From the NCBI GenBank assembly GCA_016234365.1, contig JACRER010000003.1:1-64000 (forward strand): a stretch of DNA of 64,000 bases, read 5' to 3'. Source of the DNA: Elusimicrobiota bacterium (GTDB taxonomy: Bacteria > Elusimicrobiota > Elusimicrobia > Elusimicrobiales > UBA9959). The notes under the pieces were generated by a model. It saw nothing but the letters and a program-made list of their open reading frames with translations, was not told where the DNA came from and did not search any database. Shown piece after piece: positions 1 through 8,484 of the stretch (its first letter is position 1; every line of letters starts with the position of its first letter). A program made the translations under genes and the position numbers.

Positions 1-1377
1 CAGATCTGGGAAGTGCTCAAGAACCCTTCCGACGCCTCGCGCATAAGCGCCAAGGACGGCCGCGGCGCGCGCGAAGTGCTGGAACGCGTCATTAAAGAGA
101 TCCCGCCCCCTGTGGGTTCGGCCGAGCGCCCCCTGAGGGCGCTGGTCTTCGACTCGTTTTACGACGTGTACAAAGGCGTGGTCATCTACACCCGTATCGT
201 GGACGGCTCGCTGTCCGCCGGCAAGCACATAACTTTTCATTCCAAGGGCACCAGTTACAAGGTGGAAGAAGTTGGCTACCTTACGCCCAAACTCGTAAAG
301 GGCGAGTCCATAAAGACCGGCGAAGTGGGGTATGTCATAGCCGGTATCCGCGATATTCATGAGATAAAGATGGGCGACACCATCTTTGAAAAAGGCACCA
401 AAATAGACGCGCCCTTGCCCGGTTATAAGGAAGTGAACCCCGTGGTATTTGCGGGCTTCTACCCGGTGAACACCACGGACTACACCGCCCTCAAGACCGC
501 CATCGAGAAGCTGAACCTTACGGATTCGTCGTTCAACTTCCAGGGCGAGACCTCCAAGGCGCTGGGCTTCGGCTTCCGCCTGGGCTTCATGGGGCTCTTG
601 CACCTGGACATCATCCGCGAGCGCATCGAGCGCGAGTTCGACATCCCCATCATCGCCACCAACCCCAACGTCATCTACAAGGTGCAGGCCAAGGACAAGC
701 AGGGCCTGAAGGGGAAATACGTGGAGGTCACCAACCCGGCAGACTTCCCGCATTACGGCGACGTGATAGACATCATGGAGCCCTATGTGCTGGCCAATAT
801 CATCGCGCCGCTGACCTACATGGAGGGGATCATGAACCTCCTTAAGGAAAAGCGCGGCGAGCACATAAAGATAGAGTACATCTCCACCACCCGCGTGATC
901 GTGGAGTATTACCTGCCCCTCTCCGAGATCATCCTGGACTTCTACGACCGGCTGAAAAGCGTGTCGCGCGGCTACGCCTCATTCGACTATGAACCGCACG
1001 AATACCGCTCTTCGGACATGGTCAAGATAGAGATCCTGCTGCACAGCGAATCCGTGGACGCGCTGTCTTTTATCACGCACAAGACCAAGGCGCTCGCCAA
1101 TTCCAGGGTGCTCTGCGAGAAGCTCAAGGACCTGATCCCGCGGCACATGTTCGAGATAGCCGTGCAGGCGCAGGTGAACGGCAAGATCATCGCGCGCGAG
1201 ACCATAGGCGCGCAGCGCAAGGACGTGCTGGCCAAGTGTTACGGCGGCGACATCACGCGCAAGCGCAAGCTCCTGGAAGCGCAGAAGGAAGGCAAGCGCA
1301 AGATGAAACTGATGGGGTCCGTGGAGATCCCGCAGGAAGCCTTCATGTCGCTTCTTAAGATCAGTCAGGATAAATAA
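1..1377 (+). CDS. lepA: Elongation factor 4 (LepA), 3' part
   Basis: Translational GTPase that acts on stalled or mistranslocated ribosomes. The gene is cut by the window edge: the frame is open from base 1, so about 140 N-terminal residues, including most of the G domain, are missing. The remaining 458 residues cover the end of the G domain, domain II, the EF-G-like domains and the LepA-specific C-terminal domain. That C-terminus is recognisable by RETIGAQRKDVLAKCYGGDI and the basic tail ITRKRKLLEAQKEGKRKMK, which end at the position usual for LepA. It sits 12 bp upstream of signal peptidase I, the lepA-lepB order also found in other bacteria. Confidence 0.96.
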   Translation, partial: QIWEVLKNPSDASRISAKDGRGAREVLERVIKEIPPPVGSAERPLRALVFDSFYDVYKGVVIYTRIVDGSLSAGKHITFHSKGTSYKVEEVGYLTPKLVKGESIKTGEVGYVIAGIRDIHEIKMGDTIFEKGTKIDAPLPGYKEVNPVVFAGFYPVNTTDYTALKTAIEKLNLTDSSFNFQGETSKALGFGFRLGFMGLLHLDIIRERIEREFDIPIIATNPNVIYKVQAKDKQGLKGKYVEVTNPADFPHYGDVIDIMEPYVLANIIAPLTYMEGIMNLLKEKRGEHIKIEYISTTRVIVEYYLPLSEIILDFYDRLKSVSRGYASFDYEPHEYRSSDMVKIEILLHSESVDALSFITHKTKALANSRVLCEKLKDLIPRHMFEIAVQAQVNGKIIARETIGAQRKDVLAKCYGGDITRKRKLLEAQKEGKRKMKLMGSVEIPQEAFMSLLKISQDK

Positions 1378-1389
1378 GGAACCGCAACA

Positions 1390-2388
1390 ATGGAAGAGAA
1401 ACTTTTCTGGGTAGGCATACTGATGGGCGCGCACTTGTTCCTGTCGCACCAGTTCCGTGATAAGGGGCGGTTCAAGGCGGACACCGCTTTCACGCGCGGC
1501 TGGCACGCCGTGTTCATGGCGCTGGCCGCCTTTATCTGCGCGGTGCTGCTCTCGGTCAGCCTGGACAACCGCCGCGGCGACGTGGTGACCTCGATGCTGT
1601 TCAGCTGGCGCCAGCTGGGCTGGGGCCTCGCGGCGGCCGTAGCTGGCGCCGTGTACGCCTGGCGGCAGGGACGCGCCGGCAAGACCGCGGTGAAGGACGG
1701 CCTGAACGAGGCGATGAAGAAGGATATGGAGTGGTCGGAAACGGTGTTCTCCGCGGTGCTTCTCGCTTCCGTGGTCATGTACCTGTTCATCCAGGCTTTC
1801 AAAATCCCGTCGGGCTCCATGGAGCGCACCTTCCTTATAGGCGACCACCTGTTCGTTAATAAGTTCGTCTACGGTTTCCGCATCCCGTACACGCAGAAGA
1901 AGATCCTGAAGTTCGGCCATGTGAAACGCGGCGACATAGTGGTCTTCCGCTTCCCGTCCGAGGACCCGCGCGAGTTCCAGTGCGGCGGCAGCCAGTACGG
2001 CAAGGATTTCATCAAACGCGTCATCGGTTTACCAGGCGACAAGATAGAGGTGCGCGGCGGCAGGGTTTACGTGAACGGCGAACTGCGCAACGACGAGCCG
2101 TACGCCCAGTACCTGGACCAGATGCGCTACCCGCCGGGCGCGGGCAAGGTTTCCGCCGCCGACTACCAGAGTTTCTGGGAGAACCGCATGCTCGGCAAGA
2201 TGTTCTCGGAGTATATCCGCGACAATTTCGGGCCGGTCACGGTGCCGCCCGGCAGCTACCTGGTGATGGGAGACAACCGCGACCGCTCCTGCGATTCGCG
2301 CTACTGGGGCCCGGTGCCTGAAGCCAATATCAAGGGCTCGGCCTGGTTCACTTACTGGCCGCCTACGCGCGTGGGGTTCCCTGAATAA
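1390..2388 (+). CDS. lepB: Signal peptidase I
   Basis: Membrane serine protease (family S26) that removes Sec and Tat signal peptides. The catalytic Ser is about residue 143 in PSGSMERT and the general-base Lys about residue 209 in IKRVIGLPGDK. The third conserved block, GDNRDRSCDSRYWGPV, is near the C-terminus. The N-terminal 135 residues are long for the family and hold about four hydrophobic segments, the last (about 115-135) just before the catalytic Ser, so the active domain should face the periplasm. At 332 residues it is a long gram-negative-type LepB. Its stop overlaps the start of metF by one base (TAATG), so the two are probably translationally coupled. Confidence 0.94.
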   Translation: MEEKLFWVGILMGAHLFLSHQFRDKGRFKADTAFTRGWHAVFMALAAFICAVLLSVSLDNRRGDVVTSMLFSWRQLGWGLAAAVAGAVYAWRQGRAGKTAVKDGLNEAMKKDMEWSETVFSAVLLASVVMYLFIQAFKIPSGSMERTFLIGDHLFVNKFVYGFRIPYTQKKILKFGHVKRGDIVVFRFPSEDPREFQCGGSQYGKDFIKRVIGLPGDKIEVRGGRVYVNGELRNDEPYAQYLDQMRYPPGAGKVSAADYQSFWENRMLGKMFSEYIRDNFGPVTVPPGSYLVMGDNRDRSCDSRYWGPVPEANIKGSAWFTYWPPTRVGFPE

Positions 2389-3257
2389 TGAAACTGCCGG
2401 AGCGCCTCAGGGCCGGAAAGGTCTATTCCTTCGAATTCTACCCGCCTAAGACGGCGGCGGATACCGCGCGGCTTTTCGACGCCGCGCTGGAACTGAAAGC
2501 GCTGTCGCCGGATTTCGTTTCTGTCACCAATTCTTCCAGCGGCGTGGCGCCCTACCGCACCGTGGCGCTGTGCGGCGTGCTCAAGGCCCAGTTCGAACTG
2601 GAGGTGGTGGCGCACCTTACCTGCCTGGCCCATACCAAGGCGGAGATCGCCGAGATATGCGACGGGCTGCGCAAGATGGGCATAACCAATATCCTTGCGC
2701 TGCGCGGGGATCCGCAGAACGTGGTCACGGGCGCGCGGCGCCGCGACTACGACCACGCCTCGCAGCTTATAGCCGACCTGAAGAGGACTGGCGGCTTCTC
2801 CATAGGCGGGGCCTGCTATCCCGAGAAGCACCCGGAGGCGCCTTCGCTGGAGGCGGACATCGCCCGCCTGAAGGAAAAAGCCGACGCCGGCGCGGAATAC
2901 CTTATAACCCAGCTCTTCTTCGATAACGATTTTTATTTCAGGTTCCTGGAGAAAGCCGCCGCCGCCGGGGTGGCGGTGCCGGTGCTGCCCGGGCTGATGC
3001 CCATAACCGGCTACAAGCAGATGCAGAACTTCACCAAGCTGATGCAGGTAAGCGTGCCAAACGCCCTGAAGAAGGGTATAGAGCGCTGGGAAGGAGACAA
3101 GGACGGGATGTTCAAGTTCAGCGTGGAGTACGCGTCGCGGCAGGCGCGGGCCCTGCTGGACGGCGGCGCCCCGGGGCTGCACTTGTACACGCTCAACCGC
3201 AGCAAGGCGGCGATGGAGATACTCAAGAACGTCAAGGGGAAGGCCGTTAAGGCCTAG
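2388..3257 (+). CDS. metF: 5,10-methylenetetrahydrofolate reductase
   Basis: FAD-dependent TIM-barrel enzyme that interconverts methylene-THF and methyl-THF, feeding methionine synthesis or, in reductive one-carbon metabolism, the methyl branch of the Wood-Ljungdahl pathway. Family marks seen are FEFYPPKT near the N-terminus, NILALRGDP (flavin and folate region), GACYPEKHPEAPS and AEYLITQLFFD. Its 289 residues match bacterial MetF. It overlaps lepB by one base and lies 9 bp upstream of the zinc-ribbon gene. The window does not show whether the role is biosynthetic or autotrophic. Confidence 0.93.
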   Translation: MKLPERLRAGKVYSFEFYPPKTAADTARLFDAALELKALSPDFVSVTNSSSGVAPYRTVALCGVLKAQFELEVVAHLTCLAHTKAEIAEICDGLRKMGITNILALRGDPQNVVTGARRRDYDHASQLIADLKRTGGFSIGGACYPEKHPEAPSLEADIARLKEKADAGAEYLITQLFFDNDFYFRFLEKAAAAGVAVPVLPGLMPITGYKQMQNFTKLMQVSVPNALKKGIERWEGDKDGMFKFSVEYASRQARALLDGGAPGLHLYTLNRSKAAMEILKNVKGKAVKA

Positions 3258-3266
3258 GACGGGTAA

Positions 3267-4010
3267 ATGGAAATTCTACACACGACCGAGGCTAAAGCCC
3301 TGGTTGAACTGCAGCGCAAGGATACTGTAATAGCCGCGCTGGAGGCCCGCGCCGCCGCGGTGCCGGTCAAACTGGCGGCGCTGGCCAAGGCTTTCGAGGA
3401 GCAGCGCCGTTCCATGAGCGCGGCCAGAGAGGCGCTTACGGCGCTGCAGCTGCGCAAGAAGGACGCCGAGCTGAAACTGGCCGAGGCCGAAGAGGGCATC
3501 CGCAAGCACCAGCGCGAACTCAACATGATCAAGAACAACGACGCGTTCAAGGCGCTGTTGTCCGAGATCGAGGGCCATAAGAAGGCCAAGGACGACCTGG
3601 AGACCGAGGAACTGGTGCTCTTCGAGGAAATAGACCGGGCCGCCGTAGCGGATAAAGCCGCGCAGGCCGAGATCAAGAAAGCCGAAGAGGCCAAGAACGC
3701 CGCGGCCGCCGCGCTGGAAGCCGAGGGCAGGGAAACCGCCGCCGCGCTGGAGAAGGCGCGGGGTGAACGCGCCGCCGCTGCCGCCTCCGTGAACGCCGAC
3801 CTGCTGGCCAAGTACGAAGGCATCCGCGCCAGCCGGGCGGGGCTCGCCGTGGTGTCGGCCAAAGAGGACGCCGCCGGCAAGTTCTCCTGCGGCGGCTGCA
3901 ATATGGGCATGACCATGCAGAAAACGGTGGACCTTAAAAAGGCCGACACCTTCGCCGTCTGCGCCGACTGTCGCCGGCTGATGTACCTTGAAAAAACTAT
4001 TTTCGGCTGA
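3267..4010 (+). CDS. Coiled-coil protein with C-terminal C4 zinc ribbon
   Basis: 247-residue protein of the COG1579 type. Residues 5-190 are almost wholly charged, Ala-rich heptads predicted to form a long antiparallel coiled coil. The C-terminus carries two CxxC knuckles (Cys208/Cys211 and Cys232/Cys235), which should bind one zinc ion. No catalytic motif is seen. Related proteins are often found near DNA-processing genes and have been proposed to bind nucleic acid, but their role is not established. The start at 3267 follows the metF stop by 9 bp, so it is probably the last gene of the lepA-lepB-metF transcript. RNase P RNA begins 18 bp after the stop. Confidence 0.8.
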   Translation: MEILHTTEAKALVELQRKDTVIAALEARAAAVPVKLAALAKAFEEQRRSMSAAREALTALQLRKKDAELKLAEAEEGIRKHQRELNMIKNNDAFKALLSEIEGHKKAKDDLETEELVLFEEIDRAAVADKAAQAEIKKAEEAKNAAAAALEAEGRETAAALEKARGERAAAAASVNADLLAKYEGIRASRAGLAVVSAKEDAAGKFSCGGCNMGMTMQKTVDLKKADTFAVCADCRRLMYLEKTIFG

Positions 4011-4028
4011 GGGCCGAACTGAAACAGC

Positions 4029-4416
4029 TTTAGACCGCGGACGGAGGGCCGCTCTTCCCGCAAGGGGAGGGAGGAACTTCCGAACTTCACAGGGCAGGGT
4101 GCCGGTTCAAACCGCGCAGCATAATATGTGCGCGGCATAGGCCGGGAGGCGGGGGCCACATCCCCCGCCGACGGAGAGCGCCACAGAGAACATACCGCCC
4201 GCAAGGGTAAGGGTGAAAAGGTGCGGTAAGAGCGCACCGCGCGCCGGGCGACCGGCGCGGCAGGGCAAGCCCCTCCTGAAGCAAGGCCAAAGTTGCGCTT
4301 GGACTGCCCGTCCGTCCCCCTCCGGGGGGAAGCGCAGAGTGGGCCGCAATAGATAAATGGTCCTCCAGGCGCCGCAAGGCGCCGGACAGAATTCGGGGTA
4401 CAGTCCGCGGTCTAAA
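4029..4416 (+). ncRNA. rnpB: RNase P RNA, bacterial type A
   Basis: Catalytic RNA that matures the 5' ends of tRNAs. The ends pair as a perfect 14-bp P1 helix (4029-4042 with 4403-4416). The universally conserved blocks are in order: GAGGAACTTCCGAACTTC followed by ACAGGGCAGGGTGCCGG near 4070-4105; AGGGTGAAAAGGTGCGGTAA and GAGCGCACCG near 4205-4240; then ATAGATAAATGGTC and GGACAGAATTCGGGGTACAG at the 3' side. About 388 nt, the usual size. It lies between the zinc-ribbon gene and a palindromic repeat, on the same strand as its neighbours. Two antisense ORFs over it are chance. Confidence 0.95.
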
Positions 4417-4433
4417 GTATTCCGGGCCCGTCA

Positions 4434-4547
4434 CTGGGACAGGAACGCAAAAACAGGGTCTCGCACACCGTGCTCGCCCTTCGCCGTCTCGGCCCTCGCG
4501 CTATGCAAGCTCGGGCCTCCGACAGCGTTTTGCTAACCCTGTCCCAG
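4434..4547 (+). repeat. Dispersed structured palindrome, copy 1
   Basis: A 114-bp element that folds as an outer stem enclosing two hairpins. The outer arms CTGGGACAGG (4434-4443) and CCTGTCCCAG (4538-4547) pair perfectly and continue, after a small internal loop, through GCAAAA/TTTTGC. Inside are a hairpin GCAC-ACC-GTGC and a second hairpin with GGCCC/GGGCC arms around TCGCGCTATGCAAGCTC. The same architecture recurs at 40071-40181 with changed but still paired arms. It has no coding potential. It sits between rnpB and the ORF at 4632. It may be a REP-like or MITE-like repeat, or a processed RNA structure. Confidence 0.65.
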
Positions 4548-4631
4548 CGCCGAGCCCTCCATGCGACAGGGGCTACAACCCTCGACAGGACCCGCGAACT
4601 CGCAAGCCTGCCGCGCTAAAGGGAGCTACTT

Positions 4632-4904
4632 ATGGATTCGATGGCGGCCAAGATACCGGAGATAAAGTTCTCGTCCAACGCGGAAGAGATCCCGTGGGAC
4701 AACGCGGTAGTATGGACCTCCCAGCCGCGCGTGGGGCCGCGCGTTTACGAGTGGCTCGAAGCGCCTCACATCCGCTACGTCTCGTGGAGCAACGGCCTGG
4801 TCAATATCTTGCCGGAGAACAGTTCCATCCTCAGCTCCCACTGCCACTGCATCGTCCTGCCTTCGGCCTTCGTCTGGATAGGAAAAGAAGTTAAAGTCGC
4901 CTGA
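4632..4904 (+). CDS. Small orphan protein, 90 residues
   Basis: Not recognised. The start is supported by GGGAG six bases upstream (4621-4625). The protein is soluble in appearance, has no signal peptide or transmembrane segment, and holds two Cys in HCHC near residue 70 and four Trp, a composition that suggests a compact fold. A strong hairpin terminator follows 27 bp after the stop. It stands alone between the RNase P region and a convergent lipoprotein gene. The good ribosome-binding site and terminator argue that it is real, but without homologues no function can be given. Confidence 0.55.
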   Translation: MDSMAAKIPEIKFSSNAEEIPWDNAVVWTSQPRVGPRVYEWLEAPHIRYVSWSNGLVNILPENSSILSSHCHCIVLPSAFVWIGKEVKVA

Positions 4905-4925
4905 GCCCGCACGGTCGCGGGGCGC

Positions 4926-4962
4926 AAAAAAACCGGGCCTTCTTGCGAAGGCCCGGTTCTTT
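4926..4962. terminator. Bidirectional terminator hairpin
   Basis: A perfect 12-bp stem, AACCGGGCCTTC (4931-4942) with GAAGGCCCGGTT (4947-4958), and a TTGC loop. The minus-strand transcript ends in seven U, so it is mainly the terminator of the lipoprotein gene at 4978; the plus strand has a weaker CTTTGTT tail for the small ORF. Confidence 0.85.
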
Positions 4963-4977
4963 GTTAGCGGTCAGAGC

Positions 4978-5733
4978 TTAGAAGCACTGGCCCTGGTAGG
5001 TGTAAACCCTGCGGGCGTCGGAAGCCTTTCCGGTATAGGTGCCCAGGGTCTTGCCGGCCTGCACGAAGTTGGCGGTCAGGTCGCGGTTGGTGGTCTCGAT
5101 GAAGTAGCGCACCTGCTGGTTGCCGTACACGGTGACCCAGACGGTGTTGCAGACCGGGGTGTAGGGCTGGCCGGGCACGGGCCCGTAGTACGGCCGGCTG
5201 TTTTCGGCCTGCACGGGGTTGGCGACTTCGGGCACGGAGCGCAGCGGGATGACGGTGTCGTCCAGCTTGGCGATCTCGGCGGCAACGGCGGTCTCGGCGG
5301 CCTCATTGGCCTTTATCCCGCGGCAGACGGTCTGGGGGCGCTGGTAGGTGCAGCTCTCGTAGCCGTACTGCTCGGGGGAGTTCTCCACCTTGGTCAGCAT
5401 GGTGCCGGCCAGGTCGAAGTTCTGGCCGATCTGGGCCGCGGCGAGGGTGAAGTTTTCGCCGACGTTGATGTTCTTGTCGAAGCTGATGGTGACCTTGGTC
5501 GCCGGGTCGGCGTTCTTGATCTCCAGTTTTATCTGCTTCTTGCTGCCGGACTGGCCGATGGAAGCCTTCGTCTGGAACTGGCCGGGGTTGACCGTAACCA
5601 GGGCCCTGCCTTCCTGGGAGAAGGTGACAGGTTCGGTAATGTTGAGAAGGCCGCTGAAGTTGATCTCATTGCAGCCGACCAGGACCGCGGCGACGGCCGC
5701 TATCCCGGCGAGTTTAATCGTGTTTATTTTCAT
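4978..5733 (-). CDS. Hypothetical lipoprotein
   Basis: 251 residues with a lipoprotein signal peptide: a Lys-containing N-terminus, a hydrophobic run and the lipobox LVGC with the lipidated Cys at about residue 21. The mature part is beta-rich in appearance, with four Cys that could form disulfides, and ends GQCF. No catalytic motif or named domain is recognised. The start is supported by AGGAG upstream. It is transcribed alone, convergent with the small ORF and divergent from the helicase gene at 5929, with 195 bp between the divergent starts. An outer-membrane or periplasmic location is expected; the function is unknown. Confidence 0.7.
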   Translation of the reverse strand: MKINTIKLAGIAAVAAVLVGCNEINFSGLLNITEPVTFSQEGRALVTVNPGQFQTKASIGQSGSKKQIKLEIKNADPATKVTISFDKNINVGENFTLAAAQIGQNFDLAGTMLTKVENSPEQYGYESCTYQRPQTVCRGIKANEAAETAVAAEIAKLDDTVIPLRSVPEVANPVQAENSRPYYGPVPGQPYTPVCNTVWVTVYGNQQVRYFIETTNRDLTANFVQAGKTLGTYTGKASDARRVYTYQGQCF

Positions 5734-5911
5734 CTGTTAAGTGTCTCCTATTTTAAACGCTTTCAGGGAAGCCTGATCGTGCTGACTGTACCTATTATTA
5801 AATAAAATAGCGCCGGTTATGGGAATCCCCATAGGGCCCAGGCCGGGAATAGGTCTTTAGGGCAATAGCCGGAGGCCGCGGGCGCGACACCACGCTGTCG
5901 CCCTTATATTT

Positions 5912-5917
5912 TATAAT
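5912..5917 (+). promoter_or_regulatory. -10 element of the recombination operon
   Basis: A perfect TATAAT whose expected start site (about 5924) is only about 5 bases before the ATG at 5929. No Shine-Dalgarno sequence is present, so the transcript may be leaderless or nearly so. No good -35 is visible. Confidence 0.4.
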
Positions 5918-5928
5918 TACCTATATAT

Positions 5929-8484
5929 ATGGCAGCACCTAAAGCCGGAACAGGGGAAGTGCTGGAGGGCGATAATACCCTCCGGTTCCCGCACGCCCTG
6001 CTGATAAGCGCTTCGGCCGGCTCGGGTAAAACTTACACGCTCACCCGCCGCTACGTGCAGCTGCTGCTTTCGGACAAGGCGCCGGAGAACGGCCTGCAGA
6101 ATATCCTGGCCGTCACCTTTACCCGCAACGCCGCCAAGGAAATGCGGGTGCGCATCCTGGAATGGCTGGCCAAGACCGCGCTGGACCCCGCTTCCCCGGA
6201 ATTCTCCGCCACGAGGCCGCTGCTCAGCGTGCCGCGCGGCGCCCTGGCCGGCCGCGCCGCGCAGACCATGGAGCGCATCCTGGACAACTACGGCGATTTC
6301 CACGTGCAGACCATAGACAAGTTCATGGCGCGGGTGATGCGCGGTTCGGCGGACCAGCTGGGCGTGCGGCCCGACCAGGAGATCTCCACCTCTTACGCGG
6401 CGCTGGTGGACGAAGCCCTGTATTTCATGCTGACCCGGCTGGACACGGAAATAACCCGCGCCGAGCTGGACGCTTTTCTGGCGAGCCTGCCTCCGGGCGG
6501 CTCTTTCCGCTGGAACCCGGTGCCGGAAATAAAAGAGAACCTTTCGCGCTTCCTGGCCCAGGAGGGCAAGCTGAAGGGCGAGTTGGCCCCGCTTGGCGGC
6601 AAGGCCGCCGCCGACCTGGAGAAGATATTTCTCCAAACGCTGGCCCTGGCTAAAAAACTGGCCGAGGCCCTGCCTGGCAAGGTAGATGAAGCGACGCTGG
6701 AAATAATCGCCCGCCCGGTGACGGCTGCCGGCCTGCGCGAACACGTGGAAGCCTACCGCGGCCGTCTCAAAACCCACGGCATCCTGCGCGGCGTCAACGT
6801 TAAGTCGCTCGATAAACTCGGAGAAAAAGCGCTGACGCTGAAAGCGCAACTGGAGAGTGCGCAGGGGGAATTGGAGCTGCTGCTGGCCGGGCTTTACTAT
6901 GAACCTTACCTGGTCTTTTACCGCAAATTCCGGGAGAAACTGGCGCTGATAGAGCGGTCCAGGGCCGAGACCATACACATACAGGAGGTCTCAAAGCGCC
7001 TGTCCGGCTACATCAGCGCCGACTCCGTACCGGAGATCTACCTCAAGCTCGGCGAGACCATCAGCCATTACCTCATAGACGAGTTCCAGGACACCGACGT
7101 CATCCAGTGGGGGAATTTCCGCCTCCTGATAGAAGAGGCGCTGGCCCGCGGCGGTTCGCTGTTCCTGGTGGGGGACCTGAAGCAGGCCATCTATATGTTC
7201 CGCAACGCGGACTACAAGATCATGAAGGACCTGCTGGACAACGCCGGCGGCACGCCGCGCTGCCTGGACCTCTCACCGCTGGAGCGCGGGCTGGAGCTGA
7301 GGAACCTGCCTGTCAACTACCGCTCCGACGGGGCGGTGCTGGGCTATGTGGACGATCTTTTTAAGCGGCGGCTGAAGAAAAGCCCCGACGCGCTGCCGGA
7401 CGGGGACGTGACAGGCCTGACCTCCTACGAGCAGGGCGTGAAGCCGGGCCGGGAGGCGGCCGGCTACGCGCTGGAGGAAGTGCTCCGCTACGGCGACCGG
7501 GCGGAGCGCGACGCGCTGGTGAAGGCGCGCCTGCTGGAACTTTTTACCGGGAAAGGCGGCCTGCTGGAGCGGTTCAGCCCCGGCGACATCCTGGTGCTGG
7601 TGCAGAAGAACAAGCAGGTCACGCCGGTGGTGGAATGGTTGACGGCGGCGAAGATAACCGTGGCCTCTTCGGCTACGCTGGACATCCGCAACCGCAAACT
7701 GGTGGGGGAGCTGGTGGCGCTGCTGAAGTTTCTGGATTCCCCCATAGACGACCTGGCTTTTGCCGAGGTGATAACCGGGGGGGCGTTCCTGGAAGAGGCC
7801 AAGAGGGCGGGACTTGAATTCACGGCCGAGAACGCGCGCGCCCTGATGCTGGGGCGGGCCGGGGACGACGGACACCTCTACGCCGCCTTCCGCGCGGCTT
7901 ACCCGGAACTCTGGGAAAAATATTTCGAGCGGCTTTACGCCTCGGCGGGCTACCTGCCGGTTTACGAGCTGGTCAGCCTGGCCATGCGGGGTTTGCGGGT
8001 CTTCGATAATTTCCCGGGTGAGGCGGCCTTCCTGGTGAAGTTCCTGGACGCGGCCAACACCATGCAGAACGAAGGCGCCAACAGCGTCAAAGATTTCCTG
8101 GAGCGGGCGCTGGGTGAGGACGACGCCGAGGGCGCGGCCCACTTCAGCATAGTGCTGCCGGACTACCTGGACGCGGTCAGGGTGATGACCTATCACGCCT
8201 CCAAGGGGCTGGGATCGCCGGTGGTGGTGAACCTGATCTATGACGACAAAGAGCCGAACGTCGACATGTTCATAGCTCCGGAGGGCGGCCATAGCCGGGT
8301 GTACCATATAACCAAAGGCGCGGCCGCCGCCTCCCCGAAGCTGGCCAGGATAAGGGAAGAAAAGAGCGTGGACGACCGGCTGCAGGCGCTGAACCTGCTG
8401 TATGTTATAAATACGCGCGCCGAGCGAGAACTCTATAATTTTGTGACGGTGAAAAAGAAGGCGGAGAAAAAAGATGAGGCCTGA
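5929..8484 (+). CDS. UvrD/RecB-family helicase (AddA-like, no nuclease domain)
   Basis: Superfamily 1A DNA helicase of double-strand-break repair. Motifs in order: Walker A SASAGSGKTYTL (residues 28-37), Ia VTFTRNAAKEM, II IDEFQDTD (about 382-388), III LVGDLKQAIYMFR, IV LPVNYRSD, V RVMTYHASKGLGSPVV, VI LLYVINTRAEREL. At 851 residues it stops straight after motif VI, so it lacks the C-terminal PD-(D/E)XK nuclease of AddA or RecB. That nuclease is encoded by the next gene, which overlaps by 11 bp. Together with the AddB-like gene at 9079 it should form an end-processing helicase-nuclease. Motif VI is slightly unusual (NTRAERE). Confidence 0.88.
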   Translation: MAAPKAGTGEVLEGDNTLRFPHALLISASAGSGKTYTLTRRYVQLLLSDKAPENGLQNILAVTFTRNAAKEMRVRILEWLAKTALDPASPEFSATRPLLSVPRGALAGRAAQTMERILDNYGDFHVQTIDKFMARVMRGSADQLGVRPDQEISTSYAALVDEALYFMLTRLDTEITRAELDAFLASLPPGGSFRWNPVPEIKENLSRFLAQEGKLKGELAPLGGKAAADLEKIFLQTLALAKKLAEALPGKVDEATLEIIARPVTAAGLREHVEAYRGRLKTHGILRGVNVKSLDKLGEKALTLKAQLESAQGELELLLAGLYYEPYLVFYRKFREKLALIERSRAETIHIQEVSKRLSGYISADSVPEIYLKLGETISHYLIDEFQDTDVIQWGNFRLLIEEALARGGSLFLVGDLKQAIYMFRNADYKIMKDLLDNAGGTPRCLDLSPLERGLELRNLPVNYRSDGAVLGYVDDLFKRRLKKSPDALPDGDVTGLTSYEQGVKPGREAAGYALEEVLRYGDRAERDALVKARLLELFTGKGGLLERFSPGDILVLVQKNKQVTPVVEWLTAAKITVASSATLDIRNRKLVGELVALLKFLDSPIDDLAFAEVITGGAFLEEAKRAGLEFTAENARALMLGRAGDDGHLYAAFRAAYPELWEKYFERLYASAGYLPVYELVSLAMRGLRVFDNFPGEAAFLVKFLDAANTMQNEGANSVKDFLERALGEDDAEGAAHFSIVLPDYLDAVRVMTYHASKGLGSPVVVNLIYDDKEPNVDMFIAPEGGHSRVYHITKGAAAASPKLARIREEKSVDDRLQALNLLYVINTRAERELYNFVTVKKKAEKKDEA

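Noticed and set aside
4545..4625. tRNA-like or tmRNA-like fold between the palindrome and the small ORF
   Set aside because: No acceptor stem, T-loop TTCRANNC or anticodon arm could be built.
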